NCBI GenBank assembly: GCA_964493785.1
Contig: CAZBPM010000005.1
Coordinates: 62,001 to 126,000 of the forward strand
From: Hyphomicrobium_A sp964493785
GTDB lineage: Bacteria > Pseudomonadota > Alphaproteobacteria > Rhizobiales > Hyphomicrobiaceae
DNA length: 64,000 bases
Reading direction: 5' to 3'
The notes beneath the pieces were generated by a model. It was not told where the DNA came from. It ran no database searches and worked only from the letters and a program-made list of their open reading frames with translations. This document shows positions 24,995 through 32,060 of the stretch, piece after piece. A program made the position numbers and the translations under genes. The first letter of the stretch is position 1. Each line of letters begins with the position of its first letter.

Positions 24995-26932
24995 TCAGAC
25001 TTTCGCAGCCTGCAACTCGTCGGCAAGGCTCGCTATCTCTTCGATGGCAGCAGCGAGGTCCTCGGCACCCTGAGCCTGCTCGCGCGCTGCCGTTGCCGCT
25101 TGCAGAGCTGCGCCGCTAGCTTCTTCGCTGGCCGTCGCAATCTGCTGCATGCCAGCCAGGACTTGTCGCACCGCGCTGAGAATGTCGTCAGAGGCACTGA
25201 AAATTTCATCTGCCTCGCGAGCCAAGTTGGTGAGTTCAGCCTCGACCGAGGCCAAGCGGTCGACCACCGCCTGGTTCTTCCGCATTTCGGCCTGAGACGC
25301 CGACGCTATCAAGTCGAGATCTCGCCGAACGGTTGCGAGCTGGCTCTGTATCGCAACGGCCACGTCCTTGGCTCGGCCAGCATTGTCAGACGATTGCCGC
25401 GATAAACTACGAATATCCGACGATACCACTGCGAACCCGCGCCCAAATTCTCGCGCCCGCGCGGCCTCCACCGAGCCGCTGACCGCCAGCATGTTCGTTT
25501 GCACGGCAACGAGGGCAATGCCGTCGACGATCTTTGCTATCCGTTGTCCGGCGGTTTCGAGGTTCGCTAGCACGTCGTTGGCGGCCTGCATTTCTTCGGT
25601 GCTGGTTGCGATCGCAGTGCAGAGTTGCGCGACCGCTGATTTGCTTGCAGCAATCTTCGGCGACAAGGTGCGGATGCGGTCGCGAGCCTGAGTGGCTGCG
25701 GCCCGCATGGCCTCGGCGGCCTTTTCAATCTGCGTCATTGCAGCGGTCGACTGCTGCGTAGCTGCCGCCTGTGATTGGGCACCGATGCTGATCTGATCTA
25801 TCGCGGTCAGGATCTGACTGGCGGCACCCGACAGTTCCTGTACGGTCGCCGAAAGCTCTTCCGCTGCCGCTGCGAGCTGCTCGGCGCCGTTCACGGTTCG
25901 CGCATCGCCCTGGAGGCTCTCGCCAAGATCCGCGAGCGCTTGGGCGGTCGCATGGCTTTCATCGAGCGCCTTGCTTTGCTGCTCAATAGCCTGCTGGGCC
26001 TCTGCAGCCGCGGAGGCCTGCTCCTCGGCGGCGCTGGCGACGGACTCTGCGCCTAATTGTGCCTCGCGCGCGCCGGCATCGGCAGATTCGGTGGCGATCA
26101 GGACCGCTTGTGAGCCGTCGGTTATCGCAACCATGTCCTGGCGTATGACGCGCAGCGAAGTGATGACATCCCGGCCGTTCTCTGCGTCCAGCTGCGCGCT
26201 GTCCGCAGCGGCTTTGATGCGCATGGCGACGTTGCGCACCTCGGTCGCGACGGTTTCCGCCAAGAGCTGGACCTCACGGGCGCTTTTTTCCGACGTCTCG
26301 GCGAACGCCCTGACCTCGTCGGCGACCACCGAGAAACCCCGGCCGTGGTCGCCAGCGCGGGCCGCTTCGATGGCTGCGTTGAGTGCAAGGAGGTTGGTTT
26401 GATCCGAGACGTCCCCCACTGCGCGCGTGATCTCACCGATGTTGGCCGCTTGTGACTCCAAGCCGCTCACGACTTGGACGGATCGTAGCTGACGCGCTGA
26501 GTTCTCCTGCACGGCGGTGACCAGGGCCTCGATCTGCTGGCCCGCGTCCATCAACAGTGCGTGGACGGTCTCGGTCTTGCTGCGCGATCTCGCGGCGCGT
26601 TCTCTGCCCTCGACGAATATCGATTCCAGGCCGTTGACTGCTGCTTGCGACTGCGCTGATGCACCGGCCGCCTGTTCGGCGGCGGCCGCTATCTGCTCGA
26701 GAGCGCGGCGCAGCTCCTCTGCCGCGGCGGCGGCCTCGCTAATTCCAGCCGCCAGTTCCTCCGTCGCCGCGCCCACCCGCTCGACGGCCTTTTCTTGTTT
26801 GACGCGTGCGCGGTCACGAGCGCGGCGCTCAGCAATCTTGTTTCGGTCGACGTTCGCTACCGCTGCTTCCGGCTTAGAAGCAGTGCCAACGTTCGGCTTT
26901 CGGGTGAGGGCGGAAGTCTTGACCAAGGCCAT
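24995..26932 (-). CDS. Soluble methyl-accepting chemotaxis protein with two signalling tips
   Basis: 645 residues, almost entirely Ala/Glu-rich coiled coil, with no transmembrane segment and no recognisable sensor domain. It carries two hairpin-tip regions: a canonical one (DQTNLLALNAAIEAARAGDHGRGF) and a second, diverged one (VQTNMLAVSGSVEAARAREFGRGF). It is the first gene of the Che operon and should nucleate a cytoplasmic array with the triple CheW. Input could come from its partner kinase or from array assembly itself. The upstream region holds no sigma-28 promoter I can recognise. Confidence 0.88.
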   Translation of the reverse strand: MALVKTSALTRKPNVGTASKPEAAVANVDRNKIAERRARDRARVKQEKAVERVGAATEELAAGISEAAAAAEELRRALEQIAAAAEQAAGASAQSQAAVNGLESIFVEGRERAARSRSKTETVHALLMDAGQQIEALVTAVQENSARQLRSVQVVSGLESQAANIGEITRAVGDVSDQTNLLALNAAIEAARAGDHGRGFSVVADEVRAFAETSEKSAREVQLLAETVATEVRNVAMRIKAAADSAQLDAENGRDVITSLRVIRQDMVAITDGSQAVLIATESADAGAREAQLGAESVASAAEEQASAAAEAQQAIEQQSKALDESHATAQALADLGESLQGDARTVNGAEQLAAAAEELSATVQELSGAASQILTAIDQISIGAQSQAAATQQSTAAMTQIEKAAEAMRAAATQARDRIRTLSPKIAASKSAVAQLCTAIATSTEEMQAANDVLANLETAGQRIAKIVDGIALVAVQTNMLAVSGSVEAARAREFGRGFAVVSSDIRSLSRQSSDNAGRAKDVAVAIQSQLATVRRDLDLIASASQAEMRKNQAVVDRLASVEAELTNLAREADEIFSASDDILSAVRQVLAGMQQIATASEEASGAALQAATAAREQAQGAEDLAAAIEEIASLADELQAAKV

Positions 26933-27336
26933 CGGGTACTCGCGCAGAAACTCGTTCTATCGACCACAAGTTTATCTACCAACTACACGCACTTAAATAC
27001 GTTTGCCGCGAATTTCTCTTGGGGCATGGTTGAGCGGATGCGTCTGCTGATGCAGAAGCAACCTTCGGCCCGGGCAGGCGAGCTCTTATGGTCATAAGTC
27101 GACTAACTGGCCGACAGCTTCCCCCGTGTCTTTTGCAGCATCCGCGTGCTCGGGGCACGCGATGCGCAAGAAGAGATGGCGCTCAGCTGGGACGAGGTCC
27201 CAGCAAGCCCTTAGGGAAGGCTGCGGTTCAACAAACCGCAATTCATCCAAGCCAATGTACGGCCTCGTACGCACTGCGTCCTATCTCGAAGCCGGTCAAG
27301 CCCTACACTTACGGCTTCAAAGGACATACCAAACCG
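26933..27336. other. Region upstream of the Che operon
   Basis: About 400 bases without a supported gene between the divergent receptor gene and the small protein at 27337. It must contain the Che operon promoter on the minus strand. I find AT-rich bases near 26975-27010 but no confident -35/-10 pair. An AAAGGA at 27319 serves the next gene. Confidence 0.35.
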
Positions 27337-27570
27337 ATGACAGAACACGTACGGCCGCACGGCGCAGAAGGTCTCGCCGCACTTGGCATCTGCGAGTCGC
27401 TGCTGCTTGCTCTCGTTGAGCTCAAGATCCTCGGCAAGGGTGACGCGGAGGAGCTTCTCAGCGACGTGGCAACGACGCACAATGGCGCGCTCGTGGGTTC
27501 GTCTGATCCAGAGAAGCATCGCGCAGTCGCCGCTATCATTGAGAGTCTCATCGTCAGTGTCCGTGGCTAG
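27337..27570 (+). CDS. Small hypothetical protein, paralogue of the one at 29918
   Basis: 77 residues from ATG 27337 (AAAGGA 12 bases upstream). The core GLAALGICESLLLAL..ILGKGDAEELLSDVATTH followed by PEKHRAVAAIIESL recurs in the minus-strand gene at 29918, which shows that this frame is coding. It is probably an all-helical cytoplasmic protein. I do not recognise the family. Its stop overlaps the end of the convergent Crp-type gene by four bases. Confidence 0.7.
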   Translation: MTEHVRPHGAEGLAALGICESLLLALVELKILGKGDAEELLSDVATTHNGALVGSSDPEKHRAVAAIIESLIVSVRG

Positions 27571-28325
27571 CGGATTTGGCGAAGCGCACGCGGGGAAGGA
27601 TTCATGCTGCCCGGTCCTAAAAGGCGGTCAAATTCCCTCTTGCTGATACCGTAGCATTCGCACGAGAGCGCTTCGAGGCCCGACCGATCGAGTATCGTTA
27701 TGTGGCCGCGCGTGTATCGGATGAGCCCGGCCCGCTGCAGAGCGCCCGCGGCAATCGTCACTCCGGGGCGGCTCCTTATACCCAGCATCATGGCGAGAAA
27801 TTCCTGCGTCAGGAGAAACTCGTCCGAGTCCATGCGGTCGCGCGTCATGAGGAGCCAGCGGCAGCATCGTTGCTCAAGCGCATGATGATGAGCGCAAGCG
27901 GCCGATTGTGCGACCTGATTGAAGAAGGCGTGGGCGTAGTGAAGCAACAATCGTCGCAGCGTCGGGCTTCTTTCCATGGCGTTCCAGAAGGCGTCGGACT
28001 GCATCCTCAAGCCAAATCCCGGAACCTGTACGTAGACGCTCGTTGGGGCGCGTTTATCTCCGAGGACAATGGGCAGCCCGACTATGCCTTCATTGCCGAT
28101 CGTGCCGACCTCCGAGGCAGCGCCGTCCTTCATGGTGTTGACTAGAGAGCCTCCCCCGGTCTCAAAAAAGTAGACGTACGGGATCTTCCTGTTCGCTTGG
28201 TACAGGGACCGCCTATAGGTCAGCTCGACGGCCTCGAGGTGCGGCTTCAGTAGCGCATAATCTTCGTTGGAAAGTGACTCCAGCAAGCGATTGCGAGGTC
28301 GCTGCGGGAGTTCCTGAAGTGTCAT
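27567..28325 (-). CDS. Crp/Fnr-family transcriptional regulator
   Basis: 252 residues. The N-terminal half is a cyclic-nucleotide-binding-type beta-barrel (VYFFETGGGSLVNTMKDGAASEVGTIGNEGIVGLPIVLG); the C-terminal half is a winged helix (LTQEFLAMMLGIRSRPGVTIAAGALQRAGLIRYTRGHITI) ending CECYGISKREFDRLL, a hallmark of a large rhizobial subfamily. No cysteine cluster for Fe-S binding is at the N-terminus. The recognition helix differs from FNR, so its operator should differ too. Ligand unknown. Confidence 0.88.
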   Translation of the reverse strand: MTLQELPQRPRNRLLESLSNEDYALLKPHLEAVELTYRRSLYQANRKIPYVYFFETGGGSLVNTMKDGAASEVGTIGNEGIVGLPIVLGDKRAPTSVYVQVPGFGLRMQSDAFWNAMERSPTLRRLLLHYAHAFFNQVAQSAACAHHHALEQRCCRWLLMTRDRMDSDEFLLTQEFLAMMLGIRSRPGVTIAAGALQRAGLIRYTRGHITILDRSGLEALSCECYGISKREFDRLLGPGSMNPSPRALRQIR

Positions 28326-28356
28326 GATGATGACCTAGTGACTTTCTCGGCGTCGT

Positions 28357-28527
28357 TCACGAGGGGTCCGGCACCGCCTGGTTCTCGTCTGCGCGCTCAT
28401 CGTCAGAGTCGCCGTTCGCATCGGCTGACGGCGTATCATTTGAATCTGTATTCACGGCTTCGGCGCCCCGCGTGCCTAAATCCTCATCAGGATCGATCTC
28501 CGGCGTTTCGTGCTTGGGCTTTTGCAT
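28357..28527 (-). CDS. Small acidic hypothetical protein
   Basis: 56 residues from ATG 28527 with GGAG seven bases upstream (a second ATG lies at 28539). The sequence is highly acidic and disorder-prone (DPDEDLGTRG, GDSDDERADENQ). Composition and a proper ribosome binding site support a gene; no family is recognised. It sits just upstream of the Crp gene on the same strand and may be cotranscribed. Confidence 0.5.
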   Translation of the reverse strand: MQKPKHETPEIDPDEDLGTRGAEAVNTDSNDTPSADANGDSDDERADENQAVPDPS

Positions 28528-28565
28528 CGCTAGCTCCATCTGGCACTGCTGGGACTCGGGTCCGC

Positions 28566-28775
28566 TCAGTTCGTCGGGCTAGGGGACGGCTGGACCTGTG
28601 GCTCGGCCGATGCTGCAAGCAGCGTGCGTATCTGACGCCGGAGAGAGGGACCGTCCAGCTGCGCCGTCGAATAGCCCTCGTCGCGGAGACGACGTTCCAG
28701 CAGAGCGAGATCGGTGAACTTTCCTGAGCGGGCGAGTTCAAACGCCATCTCGAGGCAAGTTTTGTTCTGTCTCAC
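28566..28775 (-). CDS. Small hypothetical protein
   Basis: 69 residues with a GTG start at 28775 preceded by AGGAGG at ideal spacing, which is the main reason to believe it. The middle, MAFELARSGKFTDLALLERRLRDEGYSTAQLDGPSLRRQIRTLLAA, reads like a small helical domain of the kind common in Rhizobiales stress loci. It lies 38 bases upstream of the acidic small protein on the same strand. Confidence 0.65.
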   Translation of the reverse strand: MRQNKTCLEMAFELARSGKFTDLALLERRLRDEGYSTAQLDGPSLRRQIRTLLAASAEPQVQPSPSPTN

Positions 28776-28826
28776 GCGAGCCTCCTAGCCGATGTAAAAT
28801 CGCTCGTGGTTGGCGCCTCGGATAAT

Positions 28827-29231
28827 TCAAGCAACAACGCCCAGCTTCGCGCGCTTGTTTGCGGCAGAGACTTGGGCGTCAAGTTCAAGCTGCCGTTGGC
28901 CGAGCCGCCTCAACTCAGTGATCGTTGAAACCGCGCGTGCCTCTATCTGCGATCTCATGGCGGCATTTAGGCGCCCGGTTACGAGCGCTTTGTGCATCTG
29001 CTGAACGGCCTTCTCGACGATGCGAAACTCATCGCCGACGCGACGCTGCTCGACGAGCAGCGGACCAACTTCCATCTCAATCTCCTTCCTGACGCCGAGA
29101 ACTCTGCGGCGACTGTCGTGCTGACGGCGGCGCATTTCAACGCTGGGCCGGACGGTCGCTGGTGGCGTGCCGCTCGCGTTCATTGCCTGCGTACGAAACT
29201 CCGCAGACGTAAGCTCGTCTGTTTGGCACAC
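28827..29231 (-). CDS. Hypothetical coiled-coil protein
   Basis: Up to 134 residues. The C-terminal 90 (EVGPLLVEQRRVGDEFRIVEKAVQQMHKALVTGR and on) look like amphipathic helices. The start is unsure: GTG 29231, ATG 29183 or ATG 29135, none with a good ribosome binding site. An overlapping plus-strand frame is open too but has poorer composition. No family recognised. Confidence 0.45.
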   Translation of the reverse strand: MCQTDELTSAEFRTQAMNASGTPPATVRPSVEMRRRQHDSRRRVLGVRKEIEMEVGPLLVEQRRVGDEFRIVEKAVQQMHKALVTGRLNAAMRSQIEARAVSTITELRRLGQRQLELDAQVSAANKRAKLGVVA

Positions 29232-29508
29232 TTGACTAATAGCATTGATCTCGGTCCGGGCCTAACGTTCTCGCTCGTACGTCGGCGCGCAATTCAAGAC
29301 GCCGGCGCTTGTGGATGCTCGGACGAATGCCCATCTAATTGTCACGGTGGAACCGTCTCGATGACTTCGGTTTGATCGACCAAGCCAAAAACAAATGTTC
29401 GGATGCGGCGGTGCTTGTGACTACAGGCGATCGAACCGATCCCGTTACCTGTGCGTGCGATCGCGTCCTGCGGTCGCTCGGTGCACCGGCAAACGTCCTG
29501 GAGAATTT

Positions 29509-29778
29509 ATGATCAAGAACATCACGGCGCTGGCGCTTGCCGGCGCTCTGGCCTCGACGAGCATCATCACAACTGCCGATGCCGGTCCCACCCGGGGACG
29601 TCATTTCGACAACCACAACAAGCATCATTCGTACAATGGCGCTCACCGTGGGCGCGGGCACTATCGCAACGGCAAGTGGATTGCCCTCGGCGTTCTCGGT
29701 GCAGCAGCTGCCGCTGCAATTGCCAATTCCGACGATGATGGTTGCTACTCGCGACGTGGCCGCCGCTACTGCGACTAG
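29509..29778 (+). CDS. Small secreted His/Gly-rich protein
   Basis: 89 residues from ATG 29509, with GGAG six bases upstream, discarding an open extension to 29395. A signal peptide (MIKNITALALAGALASTSIITTADA) is followed by a basic His/Arg/Gly/Asn-rich stretch, a hydrophobic Ala-rich helix (GKWIALGVLGAAAAAAIA) and the tail SDDDGCYSRRGRRYCD with a cysteine pair. Similar small exported proteins are common in Rhizobiales; function unknown. Confidence 0.7.
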   Translation: MIKNITALALAGALASTSIITTADAGPTRGRHFDNHNKHHSYNGAHRGRGHYRNGKWIALGVLGAAAAAAIANSDDDGCYSRRGRRYCD

Positions 29779-29834
29779 CGGCGCTAAATATGCGGCTTCG
29801 GAGCCCTTTCAGCCGGTGACTGCTAACAGCTCCA

Positions 29835-29848
29835 CTAATGCAGGTTAG
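29835..29848. promoter_or_regulatory. CTAAT-GCAG-GTTAG copy of the recurrent palindrome
   Basis: One arm differs by one base from the CTAAC-N4-GTTAG pattern; flanking bases extend the symmetry to CACTAA-N6-TTAGTG. It lies in the convergent space between the secreted protein (ending 29778) and the minus-strand small gene (ending 29918), so no obvious start is near. Confidence 0.4.
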
Positions 29849-29917
29849 TGCAAGAAATTTGCGAATGGTTCTAAAGTGTTCCGGGACACGCCGTAGCGAC
29901 GAGTTAGAGAACGCCCT

Positions 29918-30211
29918 TCAGAAATGCCAGCTCTCAGGCGGTGCCGGCGCTCCGCCAGACCAGTTTGGAGGCGTTTCGTTTCCAGCGAGAATGCGCTGTA
30001 TAATCGCGATAACGGCAACGTGTCGTTCAGGCGTCTCGGGACCGCCCGCCGCTTGCACGTGCGTGGCAACAACATCGCTGAGCAGATCTCTAACATCCTT
30101 TTCATTCAGGATGTCTGCATCGTTCAAGGCAAGGAGCAGGGATTCGCAGATGCCGAGGGCAGCCAAGCCGTCGACGTCAAATGAGGGCAATTTGTACCTC
30201 CGGTTCTTCAT
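29918..30211 (-). CDS. Small hypothetical protein, paralogue of the one at 27337
   Basis: 97 residues. It shares with the 27337 gene the core DGLAALGICESLLLAL..ILNEKDVRDLLSDVVATH and PERHVAVIAIIQRIL, so both are real genes of one family. It has an extra basic N-terminus (MKNRRYKLPSF) and a Pro/Trp tail. Function unknown. It lies next to the second Crp-type regulator (divergent), as the first copy lies next to the first one. Confidence 0.72.
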   Translation of the reverse strand: MKNRRYKLPSFDVDGLAALGICESLLLALNDADILNEKDVRDLLSDVVATHVQAAGGPETPERHVAVIAIIQRILAGNETPPNWSGGAPAPPESWHF

Positions 30212-30346
30212 TTGCAGGCCATTCTATTTGCTCCACGCTGACTCCGCGCTGATCCAGATTGGCTCTCTTGATTCTTGTGTCGTAATTTTCATCCGGCGCC
30301 CGGTTTACTCATTTAGTCGTGGCGGCCCCGCCTGTGAGATCGTTTC

Positions 30347-31063
30347 ATGATCAATGCGCGGCTTGACAGCGTGCTGGCTAGGAAGCTGAAGACGTTCATG
30401 GCTTTGTCGCCCGACGAGGCCAAACGCCTCGGGGAGCTTCAGACTCCGACCACCAATGTGAAGCGCGGCAGACAGCTCGTGCATGAGGGTCAAACCGGGC
30501 AGAAGGTCTATGTTCTGCAATCGGGCTGGGCGTGCAGTTACAAGGACCTGCCAACAGGCAGTCGGCAGATCATCTCGTTTCCAATAGCGGGTGATTGCGT
30601 CGGGCTTCGCAGCGCTCTTCTGCGCACCGCTGACCATTCATCCGAAGCGCTCACTGACGCTGTCGTCAGCGTGGTTGAAGGCGCCCTCATGCTGCAAACA
30701 TTCACTGACTTTCCGCGTCTGGGTGCTGCAATTTTGTGGGCCACCTCACGTGACGAGGCCATGGTCGTCGAGCATCTTGTCAGCATCGGGCGACGCAGCG
30801 CGATAGAACGCACCGCACATTTCTTCATGGAGCTGGCGGAGCGCCTGAACCTTATCGGTGCAGCCTCGAAGACCGAATTCCAGTGTCCGCTGAACCAGTA
30901 TGTGCTCGCAGACGCACTCCGTCTCAGTGCGATCCACGTCAACCGCGTTCTGCGACAATTGCGCGAGCTTGAGCTCCTGACGTTGCAGCGGGGATGGGTG
31001 ACCATTCTCAATCTGCACGGACTGAAGGAACTTGCTGGGTTTCGTGGCGGCTACCTGGAGTAG
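30347..31063 (+). CDS. Crp/Fnr-family transcriptional regulator
   Basis: 238 residues with an N-terminal effector barrel (GRQLVHEGQTGQKVYVLQSGWACSYKDLPTGSRQIISFPIAGDCVGL) and a C-terminal winged helix (LNQYVLADALRLSAIHVNRVLRQLRELELLTLQRG). The recognition helix has AIHVNR in place of the E-x2-S-R used by FNR for TTGAT, so a different half-site is expected. No Fe-S cysteines. It is divergent from a paralogue gene at 29918. It may bind the CTAAC-N4-GTTAG sites; that is inference. Confidence 0.88.
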   Translation: MINARLDSVLARKLKTFMALSPDEAKRLGELQTPTTNVKRGRQLVHEGQTGQKVYVLQSGWACSYKDLPTGSRQIISFPIAGDCVGLRSALLRTADHSSEALTDAVVSVVEGALMLQTFTDFPRLGAAILWATSRDEAMVVEHLVSIGRRSAIERTAHFFMELAERLNLIGAASKTEFQCPLNQYVLADALRLSAIHVNRVLRQLRELELLTLQRGWVTILNLHGLKELAGFRGGYLE

Positions 31064-31109
31064 CCATTTGAAGGCGCTGAGCATCGCGCTGCCGATTTCA
31101 ATCCGATGG

Positions 31110-31123
31110 CTAACACACGCTAG
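31110..31123. promoter_or_regulatory. CTAAC-ACAC-GCTAG copy of the recurrent palindrome
   Basis: One base off the CTAAC-N4-GTTAG pattern, 47 bases after the Crp-type gene and 186 bases before the GntR start at 31309. It could be an operator for the GntR gene. Confidence 0.4.
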
Positions 31124-31308
31124 TGAACCATCTTCCACTTCGCGCTAATCGAAAGTGGCTTGTCGAACAGCCTTTAGGCAGGTCGACAGTCGGCGAACTC
31201 CCGGTTGCTCCGAGGGCGGGTCATTATCCTCCGACCGGCTCTCGGAGAACGTCGAGACTGACAAGATCGATGATGCGCGTCTGCGCAAATCATGATGGAG
31301 GATGCAAA

Positions 31309-32028
31309 GTGACTTGCAGCACTTTGATGACGCGGCCTCTTTATCTCCAGGTGCGCGACGCTCTGATGGGGCGCATAGCAGCGGGAGGCTGGAAACCTGG
31401 CGCGCCGATTCCCAACGAGCTCGACCTCTCGCGGGAGTATGGTGTCAGTGCTGGCACGATGCGCAAGGCGCTCGACATAATGGAGGGCGAGCACATTGTC
31501 GTGCGCAAGCAGGGGCGGGGCACGTTTGTTGTCGATCAAGCCTCCGATGAACTATCGGGGCGATTCACAAGCGTCCGCGATGGCAATGGTGCACGCGTCG
31601 CAGGACAGGTGGAGATCATCGACGTTACGGAAGGCGCCGCGCACGCGCAGGAATGCGAGCGGTTACGCCTGGGGGCAAGCGATACTGTATATAGAATCCG
31701 CTCCGTGACGCGAGTTGCGGGCAGCCCCTACATGGTCGAAGAGATATCGATGCCCGCGGGGCTGTTTCCGAATCTATTGAAGACCAACGGTTTTCCCCGC
31801 GATATATCCGCCATCGCGCAATCCAACGGCATATTGCTCGGAAAGGCCGAGGAGCGCATTTCGGTTCGCCAGGCGTCGTCAGAGGTGGCGGAGGTGCTGC
31901 TCGTCGCGCCGCTGTCACCGCTCATCGTGCTTGATCGGGTGTTGATCTCACTCGATGGACAGTTCGTTGAATGGCGCGTTGGACAGTGCAATCTCTCTGC
32001 AAACTTCTACTTGGCGCAGGTGACATGA
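31309..32028 (+). CDS. GntR-family regulator with UTRA domain (HutC subfamily)
   Basis: 239 residues from GTG 31309, chosen because GGAGG lies seven bases upstream; the frame stays open to 31123 but the extension is not protein-like. The winged helix (about 8-75: PLYLQVRDALMGRIAAGGWKPGAPIPNELDLSREYGVSAGTMRKALDIMEGEHIVVRKQGRGTFV is typical in outline) is followed by a UTRA effector domain. HutC-type regulators respond to small metabolites such as urocanate or amino sugars. The target is not evident; the neighbouring gene is convergent. Confidence 0.86.
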   Translation: MTCSTLMTRPLYLQVRDALMGRIAAGGWKPGAPIPNELDLSREYGVSAGTMRKALDIMEGEHIVVRKQGRGTFVVDQASDELSGRFTSVRDGNGARVAGQVEIIDVTEGAAHAQECERLRLGASDTVYRIRSVTRVAGSPYMVEEISMPAGLFPNLLKTNGFPRDISAIAQSNGILLGKAEERISVRQASSEVAEVLLVAPLSPLIVLDRVLISLDGQFVEWRVGQCNLSANFYLAQVT

Positions 32029-32060
32029 TGTGGGGCGCAGCTGCTGCCTCTGAGAAGGCT

